From Demequina phytophila (GTDB lineage: Bacteria > Actinomycetota > Actinomycetes > Actinomycetales > Demequinaceae), in contig NZ_BBLW01000009.1 in NCBI RefSeq assembly GCF_000971135.1, positions 109,721 through 173,720 of the forward strand: a stretch of 64,000 nucleotides of DNA, in the 5' to 3' direction. The notes below the pieces were generated by a model, which saw nothing but the letters and a program-made list of their open reading frames with translations, made no database searches and was not told where the DNA came from. Both the position numbers and the translations under genes were made by a program. Of this stretch, positions 15,548-24,396 are shown piece by piece. The stretch's first letter is position 1. Every line of letters starts with the position of its first letter.

Positions 15548-16594
15548 TCACCCCGCGACGGCCTGGGCGGCGTCCACCACCTCGCCGACCAGCCGCTCGA
15601 TGACGTCCTCGAGCATCGCCGCGCCCAGCACCTCGCCGTCCGCGCCGCGCACGAGCGCGAGGTGCGTGCCGCGCGACTGCATCGCCGTCAGCGCCTCCTC
15701 GAGGGACGCGTCGGGGGAGATGTCGGTGAGCGGGCGCACCGCGTCGGCCGGGACGGGCTTGGTGGCGCCGCCGCGCGGCACCTGCGCGAAGTCCTTGAGG
15801 TGGAGGTAGCCGGCCCACTCGCCGGAGGCATCCACCATGGGGAAGCGCGAGTAGCCGGTGCGCACGCACTCCTTCTGCGCGCGCTGCGGCGTCACGTCCA
15901 CCGGAAGCGTCACCAGGTCGGAGGCGGGCACCATCACGTCGCGCACCGTCTCGAAGCTGAGCGTGAGCGAGCCCGTGAGCACCCGGTGCTCGTGCTCGTC
16001 GAGCAGGCCCTCGGAGCGGGACTCCGCGAGGAAGCCCTCGACCTCCTCGGCGCGGAACGTCGAGGCGACCTCGTCCTGCGGCTCGACCTTGAGGAGGCGC
16101 AGCACCAGGTTCGCGCTCATGTTGAGCAGCCAGATGAGCGGCTTGAGGACCCACACGATGCCGTACAGCACCGGGCCGAGCGCGATGGCGGACCTCTCCG
16201 GCCCCGCGATCGCGATGTTCTTGGGCACCATCTCGCCCAGCACCATGTGCAGGTACACCACGATCACCAGCGCGATCGCGAACGCGATGCCGTGCACCCA
16301 GGCGCCCGTGACGCCGATGGCCTCGAGCGGCACCTCGAGCAGGTGCGCGATCGCGGGCTCCGCGATGGCGCCGAGGCCGAGCGAGCAGGCGGTGATGCCG
16401 AGCTGCGCGCCGGCCATCATGAGCGACACGCGCTCCATGGCGCGCAGCGTGACGCGCGCGGCCCACGACCCGGCCGCGGCGCGCGGCTCGATCTGGGTGC
16501 GGCGCGCGGAGATGAGCGCGAACTCGGCGCCCACGAAGAAGGCGTTGCCGAGCAGCAGCGCGACGGCGATGAGCAGGGCGGTGTAGTCGTTCAT
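15548..16594 (-). CDS. CNNM/DUF21 domain protein with CBS pair (CorC/HlyC-type family), 348 aa
   Basis: The N-terminal 190 residues hold the DUF21/CNNM transmembrane domain (GNAFFVGAEFALISARRTQI, AGAQLGITACSLGLGAIAEP, VLGEMVPKNIAIA). Two CBS domains follow (SLSFETVRDVMVPASDLVTL to the C-terminus). The C-terminal transporter-associated domain is absent, unlike its neighbour. Members of this family are linked to magnesium or cobalt efflux. The ATG overlaps the upstream gene stop by 4 nt, so the two are coupled and may form a heteromer, which is inference. Confidence 0.9.
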   Translation of the reverse strand: MNDYTALLIAVALLLGNAFFVGAEFALISARRTQIEPRAAAGSWAARVTLRAMERVSLMMAGAQLGITACSLGLGAIAEPAIAHLLEVPLEAIGVTGAWVHGIAFAIALVIVVYLHMVLGEMVPKNIAIAGPERSAIALGPVLYGIVWVLKPLIWLLNMSANLVLRLLKVEPQDEVASTFRAEEVEGFLAESRSEGLLDEHEHRVLTGSLTLSFETVRDVMVPASDLVTLPVDVTPQRAQKECVRTGYSRFPMVDASGEWAGYLHLKDFAQVPRGGATKPVPADAVRPLTDISPDASLEEALTAMQSRGTHLALVRGADGEVLGAAMLEDVIERLVGEVVDAAQAVAG

Positions 16595-17979
16595 CGTTCG
16601 ACCTCCTCGTCGGCGGACGCTTCCGAGTCGGGCGCGACATCGACCGCCTCGACCACCACGCGATCCACGCGGTGCCCGTCGAGGCGCGTCACGCGCACGC
16701 GCGCGATCACGGGCACGGGGATGCCGTCGTCGTCGCGGCGGGCCTCATCCCGGGCATCGAGCGACACCACGTCGCCCACCTCGGGGAAGCGCTCGAGCAG
16801 CTCCGTCAGCAGGCCGCCCAGGGTGTCGGACTCGCGTGCCTCGGGCAGCTCGAGGCCCATGACCTCGCCCGCCTCGTCGGGGCGCAGCAGGCCGGACAGC
16901 GACCAGCGGCCGTCGCGCAGGCGACGGTGACGGCTGACCGGACGGTCCTGCTCGTCCTCGATCTCGCCGACGATCTCCTCGACCAGGTCCTCGAGCGTGA
17001 CCACGCCGTCGGTGCCGCCGTACTCGTCGACCACCACGGCGACTTGGGACCCGGACCGCAGCGCCGCCAGCACCGCGGACAGCGGCATCGTGGACGGCAC
17101 TGACTCCACGGGCAGCGCGATCTCTGCGACGGTGGTGGTGCGACGCGCCCGTGCCGGAACCGCGAGGGCGCGCTTGAAGTGCGCCACGCCCACGATCTGG
17201 TCGACGTCCTCGCCGGTGACGGGGAAGCGGGCGTGACCGGTGCGAGAGGCGAGCTCCAGGACCTCGGTGACCGGCGCATCGTGCCCCACGAAGTGGACGC
17301 GCGTGCGCGGCGTCATCGCGTCGGAGGCGGTGCGCTCGCCCATCTCTGCGGCGCGGGCGAGGCGCTGCGCGACGCGGGGCTCGAGCGTGCCCTGCTCGGC
17401 GGACCGCTCCGCGATGGACTGCAGCTCGCGCGCGGACCGCGCGGACGCGAGCTCCTCTCGTGGCTCGATGCTGAACGCGCGGACGATCCGGTTGGCGGAC
17501 CCGTTCAGCACACGGATCAGCGGCCCGGCGAACCAGGTGAAGCCGCGCTGGGCGCCCGCGACGGCGCGGCCGATGCGCAGCGGCTCCGCGATCGCCCAGT
17601 TCTTGGGCACCAGCTCGCCGAACACCATCTGCGTGCCGGTGGCGATGATGAACGCGAGCGTGAGCGCGACGCCCAGCGAGGAGGCCTCCGGGAGGCCGGC
17701 CGCCTCGAGCGGCACGCGCAGCAGCGTCGCGATCGACGGCTCCGCGATGAAGCCGACCATGAGCGACGTCACGGTGATGCCGAGCTGCGCGCCCGACAGC
17801 TCGGTGGACAGCTTGCGCAGGCCCTTCTGCAGTGACGCGGCGCGGCGGTCACCCGCGGCGGCCTCTCGGTCCACGGTGGGGCGGTCGACCGTGACGAACG
17901 CGAACTCGGCCGCGACGAAGAGCGCGTTCGCGGCGATGAGCAGCAGCGCGAGCAGGAGGAGCAGCCAGGCCTCGGTCAC
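16591..17979 (-). CDS. CNNM/DUF21-CBS-CorC_HlyC domain protein, 462 aa
   Basis: A full-length family member. DUF21 (residues 1-195; ANALFVAAEFAFVTVDRPTV, MVFGELVPKNWAIAEP) is followed by a CBS pair (about 205-335), an acidic linker (VVDEYGGTDGVVTLEDLVEE) and the C-terminal CorC_HlyC domain (about 350-435). The GTG start at 17979 is preceded by GAGGGAG on its strand. It is the upstream member of a two-gene operon. The likely role is divalent-cation (Mg/Co) efflux or homeostasis at the plasma membrane. Family members are often labelled hemolysin, but nothing here suggests toxicity. Confidence 0.9.
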   Translation of the reverse strand: MTEAWLLLLLALLLIAANALFVAAEFAFVTVDRPTVDREAAAGDRRAASLQKGLRKLSTELSGAQLGITVTSLMVGFIAEPSIATLLRVPLEAAGLPEASSLGVALTLAFIIATGTQMVFGELVPKNWAIAEPLRIGRAVAGAQRGFTWFAGPLIRVLNGSANRIVRAFSIEPREELASARSARELQSIAERSAEQGTLEPRVAQRLARAAEMGERTASDAMTPRTRVHFVGHDAPVTEVLELASRTGHARFPVTGEDVDQIVGVAHFKRALAVPARARRTTTVAEIALPVESVPSTMPLSAVLAALRSGSQVAVVVDEYGGTDGVVTLEDLVEEIVGEIEDEQDRPVSRHRRLRDGRWSLSGLLRPDEAGEVMGLELPEARESDTLGGLLTELLERFPEVGDVVSLDARDEARRDDDGIPVPVIARVRVTRLDGHRVDRVVVEAVDVAPDSEASADEEVER

Positions 17980-18130
17980 GGGCGGGCTCCCTCACGCGAG
18001 GGGTGGACGGGGGCTGGCGCCGGCTGCGGGTCGGTGACCTCGCGCCGGCGCTCGGGACTATGGCCGTCGGACATGGGGAACACTGTAATCGACGTGCGAG
18101 GTGTCCTCGATGTGCGCGACCCGCCCGCCA

Positions 18131-18160
18131 TCATGCATAATGATGCATAGCGATGCATGA
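18131..18160. promoter_or_regulatory. ARG-box-like array: three ATGCAT at 10-bp spacing, overlapping a CATAAT -10
   Basis: ATGCAT occurs at 18133, 18143 and 18153. The pieces TGCAT-AATG-ATGCA and TGCAT-AGCG-ATGCA each fit the ArgR half-site consensus (TGNAT-N4-ATNCA), giving two overlapping ARG boxes. CATAAT (18136-18141) is a near-consensus -10 within the array, so ArgR binding would block the promoter. The same array occurs at argC. ArgR is encoded in this window. Confidence 0.75.
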
Positions 18161-18254
18161 CCCGCAGCGGCGGCCCGCCACCGAGCGGCCCCGAAGGGAG
18201 TCCCCACCCCGGACCCGCGGAGTCATGCGCCCTCACACCCTCGAAGGAGCACCC

Positions 18255-19172
18255 ATGCGCACGCCTGCCCTGGTCGCGATCGCCGCGATCTCCGCCGTCT
18301 CCCTGTCCGCCTGCACGTACGCGTCGCAGGAGACCGGCTCGACCTCCGGCTCCAGCGCCGGCGCCACCGTCGCGGCCGGCTTCGACCCCGCCACGATCGC
18401 GGTCAACGAGGAGGCGGCCGCGCTGCTCCCGCAGGACGTCGTCGACCGCGGCACCCTGCGCATCGGCATGGAGACCACCTATGCGCCCGCCGAGTACCTC
18501 GACGTCGACGGCCAGACCCCGATCGGCTACGACGTGGAGATCTCCGAGGCGATCGCCGCGGCGCTCGGCCTCGAGGCCGACATCGAGTCGGCGGCGTTCG
18601 ACTCGATCATCCCGTCGATCGGCACCAAGTTCGACGCGGGCATCAGCTCCTTCACCATCACGCCCGAGCGCGAGCAGGTCGCCGACATGACCAGCTACCT
18701 CAGCGTCGGCGAGGCCTACGCGGTCGCCGCGGGCAACCCCGCCGGCATCGACGCCGCCGACCTGTGCGGCACCACCATCGCCGTCCAGACCGGCACCGTC
18801 CAGCAGGACGAGGCAAACCAGATGGCGACCGACTGCGCCGACGCGGGCAAGAACGCCATCGAGGTCCTCAACTACGACTCGCAGGCCGACGCCGCGACCA
18901 ACGTCGTGGGCGGCAAGGCCGACGTGCTGTTCGCCGACTCGCCCATCATCGGTTACGCCGTCGAGCAGACCGGTGACAAGCTCGAGCAGCTGGGCGACGC
19001 GTTCGCGACCGCGTCGCAGGGCATCGTGACCGCGCAGGGCTCGGAGCTCACCGACGCCCTCGCGCTCGCCCTGCAGGGCCTCATGGACGATGGCACGCTG
19101 AAGACGATCCTCGACGGCTGGGGTGCCTCCGAGGGCATGCTCACCACCGCCGAGGTCAACCCGGCTTCCTGA
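18255..19172 (+). CDS. Polar amino-acid ABC transporter substrate-binding lipoprotein (probably arginine-related)
   Basis: A 305-residue family 3 solute-binding protein. The signal peptide ends in lipobox LSAC with Cys20 as the lipidation site, followed by a Ser/Thr/Gly linker. The core shows LRIGMETTYAPAEYLDVDG, GYDVEISEAIAAALGLEADI and SSFTITPEREQVADMTSYLS, the usual ligand-binding segments. GAAGGAG at 18243-18249 fixes ATG 18255. It is the first gene of an importer operon. Because ARG-box-like sites overlap its promoter, arginine, ornithine or a related basic amino acid is the best guess for the ligand; the protein sequence alone only says polar amino acid. Confidence 0.9.
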   Translation: MRTPALVAIAAISAVSLSACTYASQETGSTSGSSAGATVAAGFDPATIAVNEEAAALLPQDVVDRGTLRIGMETTYAPAEYLDVDGQTPIGYDVEISEAIAAALGLEADIESAAFDSIIPSIGTKFDAGISSFTITPEREQVADMTSYLSVGEAYAVAAGNPAGIDAADLCGTTIAVQTGTVQQDEANQMATDCADAGKNAIEVLNYDSQADAATNVVGGKADVLFADSPIIGYAVEQTGDKLEQLGDAFATASQGIVTAQGSELTDALALALQGLMDDGTLKTILDGWGASEGMLTTAEVNPAS

Positions 19173-19182
19173 CCCGAGCCGA

Positions 19183-19219
19183 GCCGGCGCATCGTCCTCA
19201 CGGGGGACGATGCGCCGGC
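19183..19219 (+). terminator. 15-bp hairpin made of an inverted pair of the dispersed motif
   Basis: The arms 19183-19197 and 19205-19219 are perfectly complementary and enclose a 7-nt loop. Each arm contains the 9-mer GGACGATGC or its complement. It lies 10 nt after the binding-protein stop and 29 nt before the permease start, the usual place for a hairpin that makes binding-protein mRNA more abundant than the downstream genes. Confidence 0.75.
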
Positions 19220-19248
19220 CGCCTCGCGTCCGAGAGATGGAGACAGCG

Positions 19249-20211
19249 ATGAGCCAGTCCGCACATGCCGACCCGGTGCCCAACCGCATCCACGCGCGCG
19301 CCGTGCCGCGCCCCGGCCGCTGGATCGCGGCCGCCGTGGTCGCGGTGCTCGCCGCCATGGCTATCCACGCGCTCGCTACCAACCCGGCCTTCGGGTGGGA
19401 CACGGTGGGCCTGTACCTGCGCGACGTCACCGTGCTGCGCGGGGTCGGCTGGACGCTGGTCCTCACGGTCGGCTCGATGATCATCGGCATCGCGCTCGCG
19501 GTGATCCTCGCGATCATGCGCCGCTCGGACAACCCCGTGCTGCGCTCCGTCGCATGGTTCTACATCTGGCTGTTCCGCGGCACCCCGATCTGGACCCAGC
19601 TCGTCTTCTGGGGCCTCATCTCGGTGCTCTACCCGACGCTGTCGATCGGCATCCCGTTCGGCCCCGAGTTCGTCACGTTCGAGACGCAGGCCGTCATCAC
19701 GGCCTTCTGGGCGGCGCTGCTCGGCCTGGGCCTCAACGAGGCGGCCTACCTCGCGGAGATCGTCCGCGCCGGCCTCGCCTCGGTCGACGACGGCCAGGAG
19801 GAGGCGGCCCGCGCCCTCGGCATGAAGGAGTCGGCGATCCTGCGCCGCATCGTCATCCCGCAGGCCATGCGCGTGATCGTGCCGCCGCTCGGCAACGAGA
19901 CCATCTCGATGCTCAAGACCACGTCGCTCGTCTCCGCCGTTCCGTTCACGCTCGACCTCACGTTCGCGACCAACGCGATCGGCAACCGCATCTTCGAGCC
20001 CATCCCGCTGCTCATCGTCAGCGCGTTCTGGTACCTGCTCATCACGTCGATCCTCATGGTCGGGCAGCACTACCTCGAGCGCTACTACGGCCGCGGCGGC
20101 GGCGGAACGCCCCGCGGCAAGGGCCCGCGCAAGCCGCGCACCGGCCGCCAGGCCGCGATCGCCGCGGCCGGCACGGCCAAGGACGACCCCTTCCTGGAGG
20201 TGACCCCGTGA
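19249..20211 (+). CDS. Amino-acid ABC transporter permease
   Basis: A 320-residue HisM-type permease. The EAA loop that contacts the ATPase is clear ([23 protein letters not shown]). There are about five membrane helices, including the start of the transport fold at [20 protein letters not shown]. It has a long basic C-terminal tail rich in Arg, Lys and Gly. ATG 19249 is preceded by GGAG at 19239-19242. An in-frame ATG at 19237 would add META and cannot be excluded. It is the only permease in the operon, so it is likely a homodimer. Confidence 0.92.
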   Translation: MSQSAHADPVPNRIHARAVPRPGRWIAAAVVAVLAAMAIHALATNPAFGWDTVGLYLRDVTVLRGVGWTLVLTVGSMIIGIALAVILAIMRRSDNPVLRSVAWFYIWLFRGTPIWTQLVFWGLISVLYPTLSIGIPFGPEFVTFETQAVITAFWAALLGLGLNEAAYLAEIVRAGLASVDDGQEEAARALGMKESAILRRIVIPQAMRVIVPPLGNETISMLKTTSLVSAVPFTLDLTFATNAIGNRIFEPIPLLIVSAFWYLLITSILMVGQHYLERYYGRGGGGTPRGKGPRKPRTGRQAAIAAAGTAKDDPFLEVTP

Positions 20212-20990
20212 CCGCGACCGCTGCAGCGACCCCGATGGTCGACGTGCGCCAGGCGCACAAGATGTTCGGCGACCTGCACGTGCTGCGCGGCGTCGACCTG
20301 ACCGTGCAGCCCGGCGAGGTCTGCGTGGTGCTGGGCCCCTCGGGCTCGGGCAAGTCGACCCTGCTGCGCTGCCTCAACGAGCTCGAGGTGCTCACCGGCG
20401 GCTCCGTCCACCTCGACGGCGAGCTGCTGGGCTACCGCGAGGACTCCGCCGGAAGGCTCCACCGCCTGCACCCGACGGCGATCGCGAAGCAGCGCTCGCG
20501 GATCGGCATGGTGTTCCAGCGCTTCCACCTGTTCCCCCACATGACCGCGCTCGAGAACGTCATGGAGGCGCAGGTCCAGGTCCTCAAGCGGTCGAAGGGT
20601 GCGGCGAGGGTCAAGGCCGTGGAGCTGCTCGAGCGCGTGGGCCTCGCGGACCGCATGGACCACTATCCGGCTCAGCTGTCGGGCGGCCAGCAGCAGCGTG
20701 TCGCGATCGCGCGGGCGCTCGCGATGGACCCCGAGATCATGCTGTTCGACGAGCCCACCTCGGCGCTCGACCCCGAGCTGGTGGGCGAGGTGCTCGCCGT
20801 GATGAAGGACCTCGCCGCGGGCGGCATGACCATGGTGGTGGTGACCCACGAGATCGGCTTCGCCCGCGAGGTCGCCGACCACGTGGTGTTCATGGACGAG
20901 GGCGTCGTGGTCGAGGAGGGCGCGCCGGCCGCCGTGCTCGACGCGCCTCGCGAGGAGCGCACCAAGGACTTCCTCTCGCACGTGCTCTAA
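20208..20990 (+). CDS. Amino-acid ABC transporter ATP-binding protein
   Basis: A 260-residue ATPase with all key motifs: Walker [11 protein letters not shown]-loop [13 protein letters not shown], signature [19 protein letters not shown], Walker [15 protein letters not shown] and the H-loop VVTHE. GTG 20208 overlaps the permease stop (GTGA). It energises the importer encoded by the two preceding genes. Confidence 0.95.
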   Translation: MTATAAATPMVDVRQAHKMFGDLHVLRGVDLTVQPGEVCVVLGPSGSGKSTLLRCLNELEVLTGGSVHLDGELLGYREDSAGRLHRLHPTAIAKQRSRIGMVFQRFHLFPHMTALENVMEAQVQVLKRSKGAARVKAVELLERVGLADRMDHYPAQLSGGQQQRVAIARALAMDPEIMLFDEPTSALDPELVGEVLAVMKDLAAGGMTMVVVTHEIGFAREVADHVVFMDEGVVVEEGAPAAVLDAPREERTKDFLSHVL

Positions 20991-20998
20991 GTGCCGGG

Positions 20999-21016
20999 AC
21001 CCCACAAGTGGGGGGT
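20999..21016 (+). terminator. Weak G/C hairpin after the ABC operon
   Basis: ACCCC (20999-21003) faces GGGGT (21012-21016) directly after the ATPase stop. The stem is short, so this is a candidate only. Confidence 0.35.
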
Positions 21017-21073
21017 GCCTCTGCTCACGTAGCGACTGCTATACCTGGGGCGACACCGCTGAGGGGGACGATC

Positions 21074-21631
21074 GTGACCATGGTGAGGGTGCCGCTCGGC
21101 GGTTCGGCGATCGACGTCCCCGTCCCGCCGATTCCCGAGGTGACGATGCTCGAGCCGGGCCGCTTCGGCGGGCCCGGCTTCACGTCGGGACTGCTGGGCC
21201 TGGGCCTCGTGTCGCTCGGGGTGGTGGCGCTCCTCGCGGTGGTCGTCGTCGTAGTGGTGCTCGCCGCGACCAAGCGGTCCTCCGGGTCGGGGCTTCGCAT
21301 CGCCGCCGGCACCGCGCTCGCAGCGCTCGCGACCGGCACGGTCCTGCTGGTGACCAGCACGCGTGCGAGCGACGCGGCGCAGGCCGAGTACGACACCGCC
21401 ATCGCGACTCAGGAGGCGGAGCTCGCCGCGCTCGCGGACACCCTCGCGCGCGAGGTGGACGCGGGGCTCGGGGTGGAGCTGGCGAATCCGCTGGACGTGC
21501 TGCTGGTCGGGGACGGCCTCCTCGAGTTCCACGCGACCGACGCCGCCGGTGCGCCCGTGGCCTGCCTGGCCTCCGGCACGAGGGACGGCGCCGGCTGGCT
21601 CATCCACGTGGAGTGCCCGGCGCCCGCGTGA
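21074..21631 (+). CDS. Hypothetical membrane protein
   Basis: A 185-residue protein read from GTG 21074, which follows GAGGGGG at 21061-21067; ATG 21080 is an alternative. Two hydrophobic segments (LGLVSLGVVALLAVVVVVVV and IAAGTALAALATGTVLLV) precede a coiled-coil-prone stretch (AEYDTAIATQEAELAALADT) and a C-terminal globular part ending in a Cys-containing ECPAPA. I do not recognise the family. It is isolated, between the ABC operon and a convergent acetyltransferase gene. Confidence 0.65.
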   Translation: MTMVRVPLGGSAIDVPVPPIPEVTMLEPGRFGGPGFTSGLLGLGLVSLGVVALLAVVVVVVVLAATKRSSGSGLRIAAGTALAALATGTVLLVTSTRASDAAQAEYDTAIATQEAELAALADTLAREVDAGLGVELANPLDVLLVGDGLLEFHATDAAGAPVACLASGTRDGAGWLIHVECPAPA

Positions 21632-21646
21632 CCCGGGCGGCGCACC

Positions 21647-22099
21647 TCAGCGCACGTCGCGGCTGAGGTAGAAGGCCCGCTCGCCGGTGTCGGGCTGCAT
21701 GAGCGCGAACCGGTGGCGCGCGTAGAAGCGCAGCGCGTCGCCGTCGTCCTCGTCCACGTTCACCTCGATGAGAGCACATCCCCGTGCGCGCGCGTCCGCC
21801 AGCATCGCCTCGACCAGCTCGGTCCCGGTGCCGCGGTCGCGGTGCTCGGGGTGCACGTAGAGCTCGTCGAGCAGCGCCACCGGGCCGTCGTGCCACACGT
21901 TGGTGCGGTACGTCACCAGCGCGATACCGATCGCCCTCTCACCGGCGAGGAGTGCGACCGTGTCGCCCGTGGTGAGGAGCCGCTCGATCCGGATCGCGAG
22001 CACGGCCGGTCCCGGGGTCGGGGTGTCGAACTCGCGATTGAAAGCGTCGAGCAACCTCGCGACCTCGGCGGCGTCGCCGGGTCCCGCCGTGCGGATCAC
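21647..22099 (-). CDS. GNAT-family N-acetyltransferase
   Basis: A 150-residue GNAT protein. The acetyl-CoA-binding motif A is seen as LYVHPEHRDRGTGTELVEAM, and motif B follows (EVNVDEDDGDALRFYARHRF). The substrate is unknown. The GTG start at 22099 is supported by TACCGT exactly 6 nt upstream on the same strand, the leaderless arrangement seen elsewhere in this window. The protein therefore starts MIRTAGPGDAAEVARL. Confidence 0.85.
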   Translation of the reverse strand: MIRTAGPGDAAEVARLLDAFNREFDTPTPGPAVLAIRIERLLTTGDTVALLAGERAIGIALVTYRTNVWHDGPVALLDELYVHPEHRDRGTGTELVEAMLADARARGCALIEVNVDEDDGDALRFYARHRFALMQPDTGERAFYLSRDVR

Positions 22100-22105
22100 C
22101 CCACC

Positions 22106-22111
22106 ACGGTA
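22106..22111 (-). promoter_or_regulatory. -10 element TACCGT for leaderless GNAT gene
   Basis: Read on the minus strand, TACCGT is followed by 6 nt and GTG 22099. Confidence 0.55.
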
Positions 22112-22143
22112 CGTCCGCGCGGAGGTGAATGTCCCGTGCGGGG

Positions 22144-23049
22144 TCAGCTCGCGCGGTACGCGGCCGCCATGTCCTCGTCGCCGTGGCCGTCCGCGACCAC
22201 GCGGTCGAGCCGCGCCTGCGCCCCCTCGAGCCCGTCGAGGCGCACCCCCGCGAGCGCGGCGGCCGCGAGGATGAGGTCCGCGTCCTTGGCAGCGGTGGCC
22301 GCCCCGAAGCTGGCCTCCGCGAGCCTGTCCTCGAGGATCAGCGCCGACTTGGCCCGCAGGTACCCGGAGTCGAGCGGGCCGCCGTCGATCAGCTCGAGGA
22401 ACAGCTCCGGCGGCACTCCCAGCCCCCGTGCCAGCGCCATCACCTCGCCGGCGGCGTTGTTGAGCGCGAGCACCCAGGAGTTCGCGACCAGCTTGAGCCG
22501 CTGCGCGGACCCGGCCGCGGCATCGTCCCCCGTCCAGAAGGTGCGCGTCGCGAGGGCGTCGAAGACGGACGATGCCGTGGCCCGGACGTCCTCGGGCCCG
22601 GCGGCGAGCACGGTGAGGGTGCCCAGCTCCGCGGGCTCGCGCGTGCCCAGGACGGGCGCGTCGATGAGGACCACGCCGAGCTCGTCGGCGAGGGCGGCGA
22701 TCGCGGGCTGCAGGTCGAGCCCGACGGTAGCGGACTGCACCCACAGGGCGCCCGGGCGCAGGCCGGGCGCGGCGTGACGCATCACCTCGAGGGTCACGGG
22801 GCCGTCGTGCAGCATGGTGAGGACCACGTCGGCCTCGTGGACGGCCTCGGCGGGGGTGGTGGTCGCGGTGGCGCCGTCCGCCACCAGCGCCGCGGCGGTC
22901 GCGTGGGTGCGGTTCCACACGCGCACGCCGTGGCCCGCGCGGACCAGGTTCCTGGTCATCGCCGCACCCATGATGCCGGTGCCGAGCACCGCGATCTCGA
23001 GCGAACGGAACACGCCCTCGGGGGAGGGGGTGGGGGCGGTCTGCGTCAT
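22144..23049 (-). CDS. NAD(P)-binding beta-hydroxyacid dehydrogenase family protein
   Basis: A 301-residue protein of the 3-hydroxyisobutyrate dehydrogenase/6PGDH-like family. The Rossmann motif VLGTGIMGAAMTRNLVRAGH is near the N-terminus. The substrate-binding loop appears as DAPVLGTREPAELGTLTVLA and the catalytic-Lys region as RLKLVANSWVLALNNAAGE, where the family usually has K-x-x-N-N. This matches reductases such as tartronate semialdehyde or succinic semialdehyde reductase, but the substrate cannot be assigned. GGAG upstream of 23049 sets the start. It is divergent from the lipoprotein gene at 23138. Confidence 0.87.
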   Translation of the reverse strand: MTQTAPTPSPEGVFRSLEIAVLGTGIMGAAMTRNLVRAGHGVRVWNRTHATAAALVADGATATTTPAEAVHEADVVLTMLHDGPVTLEVMRHAAPGLRPGALWVQSATVGLDLQPAIAALADELGVVLIDAPVLGTREPAELGTLTVLAAGPEDVRATASSVFDALATRTFWTGDDAAAGSAQRLKLVANSWVLALNNAAGEVMALARGLGVPPELFLELIDGGPLDSGYLRAKSALILEDRLAEASFGAATAAKDADLILAAAALAGVRLDGLEGAQARLDRVVADGHGDEDMAAAYRAS

Positions 23050-23125
23050 CGGGTGCTCCTGACGTCGGCGGATGGGTCCGGAGGGACAACGAGCGGCGGC
23101 GCCCACTCCTTCCCGGGTGGTCGAC

Positions 23126-23131
23126 TAGCCT
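23126..23131 (+). promoter_or_regulatory. -10 element TAGCCT for leaderless lipoprotein gene
   Basis: TAGCCT is followed by 6 nt and GTG 23138; there is no Shine-Dalgarno sequence. Confidence 0.6.
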
Positions 23132-23137
23132 CGTCGC

Positions 23138-23971
23138 GTGCCCCGCCTCATTCCCGCCGCCCTCGCCGTCCTCGTGCTCGCGGGCTGCGGGCTCGTGGGC
23201 GGCGGCGAGGCGTCCGAGCCGCCCGCGCCGTCCTCCGAGGCCGCCACGACCACCCCGCCCACCGCCGAGGCGAGCCCGACGACCGAGGCGACCGGCGAAT
23301 CGTCCACCGAGGTCCCCACGGACGTGATCGACCTGGGCGAGCACGGCTCGTACGGGGTGGTGACCCTCGCGCTCGACGCGTGGGACGTGCGCGTCGACTG
23401 GCCGCGGGATCCCGACGGCACCGACCTGGGGGAGTACATCGAGGCCCATCCGGGGATCGCGGTGCTCACCAACGCGGGGATCTTCTCGGAGGACCTCACG
23501 CCCGGCGGCCTCCTGGTCGCCGACGGTGAGGAGCTGCGCGCGCTCAACCTCGCCGACGGCTACGGCAACTTCCACCTCAAGCCCAACGCGGTGTTCGAGA
23601 TCCGCAAGGACGGCACGGCTGCGGTGGTGGACTCCACCGCCTACCAGGCCAAGGGCGTGCGGCAGGCGACCCAGTCGGGGCCGGCGCTGCTGCTCGACGG
23701 CGAGATCCACCCGGAGTTCGCCGAGGGCAGCGAGAACACCGCGCTGCGCACCGGCGTGGGCGTGAGCCCCGACGGGCGCACCGTGTACCTGGTCATCACC
23801 CGGACGTACGTCAACCTCTGGGACTTCGCCGTGATGTTCCGCGACGAGCTGGGCGTCGAGGACGCGCTGTACCTCGACGGGCAGATCTCGCAGCTGTGGG
23901 TCGAGGGCCACGCGGAGCCCACGCCCTACCTGGGCCCGTACGCGGGCGTGATCGCGGCGTACCCCCGCTGA
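23138..23971 (+). CDS. Lipoprotein with phosphodiester glycosidase (NAGPA/DUF2233) domain
   Basis: A 277-residue exported lipoprotein. The signal peptide ends in LAGC with Cys17, then a 45-residue Ser/Thr/Pro/Glu linker. The folded part contains VLTNAGIFSEDLTPGGLLVA, GNFHLKPNAVFEI, TQSGPALLLDGEIHP and DALYLDGQISQLWVE, which match the NAGPA-type phosphodiester glycosidase domain found in sporulation and envelope proteins. It probably acts on a cell-envelope glycan; the exact substrate is unknown. The GTG start is leaderless. Confidence 0.85.
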   Translation: MPRLIPAALAVLVLAGCGLVGGGEASEPPAPSSEAATTTPPTAEASPTTEATGESSTEVPTDVIDLGEHGSYGVVTLALDAWDVRVDWPRDPDGTDLGEYIEAHPGIAVLTNAGIFSEDLTPGGLLVADGEELRALNLADGYGNFHLKPNAVFEIRKDGTAAVVDSTAYQAKGVRQATQSGPALLLDGEIHPEFAEGSENTALRTGVGVSPDGRTVYLVITRTYVNLWDFAVMFRDELGVEDALYLDGQISQLWVEGHAEPTPYLGPYAGVIAAYPR

Positions 23972-23983
23972 GGCAGGGCGGCA

Positions 23984-23989
23984 TACGCT
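23984..23989 (+). promoter_or_regulatory. -10 element TACGCT for leaderless ACT-like gene
   Basis: TACGCT is followed by GGCGGC and ATG 23996. It lies only 12 nt after the preceding stop. Confidence 0.6.
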
Positions 23990-23995
23990 GGCGGC

Positions 23996-24391
23996 ATGGC
24001 CATCGTCGACCTCGCCGAGCTGCTCGCGGACCTCAGCGTGCGGCTGGACCCCGAGCGCTACGTGTGGTCGTCCGTCGCGGCGGTCCCGGACGGCTGGGAC
24101 CCCGTGGCGACGGTGGTGGAGTCCGAGGGGACCACGGTGGTGCTGCGGGAGGACGATGCGCTGGCGCTGGGTCTCGCGCACGAGTTCCGCTCCGCGCGCA
24201 TCACCCTCGAGGTGCACTCCTCGCTCGAGGCGGTGGGACTCACGGCCGCGTTCGCCCGCGCGCTCGCGGACGCGGGCGTGAGCGCGAACGTGGTCGCCGG
24301 CTTCCACCACGACCACATCTTCGTCCCCTGGGACCGGCGCGAGGACGCCCTCGCGGCCCTCGAGCGGCTCGAGGCGCAGGCTCGCGGGTAG
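23996..24391 (+). CDS. ACT-domain-like protein (DUF2241/ACT_3 type)
   Basis: A 131-residue protein with the family pattern SLEAVGLTAAFARALADAGV followed by NVVAGFHHDHIFVPWDR. That is the core of small stand-alone ACT-like proteins formerly called DUF2241. ACT domains usually bind amino acids or other small ligands, and no catalytic domain is attached here. The start is set by the leaderless promoter. The role is unknown. Confidence 0.75.
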   Translation: MAIVDLAELLADLSVRLDPERYVWSSVAAVPDGWDPVATVVESEGTTVVLREDDALALGLAHEFRSARITLEVHSSLEAVGLTAAFARALADAGVSANVVAGFHHDHIFVPWDRREDALAALERLEAQARG

Positions 24392-24396
24392 CGGGA

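Noticed and set aside
18153..18254. Upstream extension of the solute-binding protein to ATG 18153
   Set aside because: It would start inside the ARG-box array and bury the signal peptide; GAAGGAG before ATG 18255 gives a proper lipoprotein.
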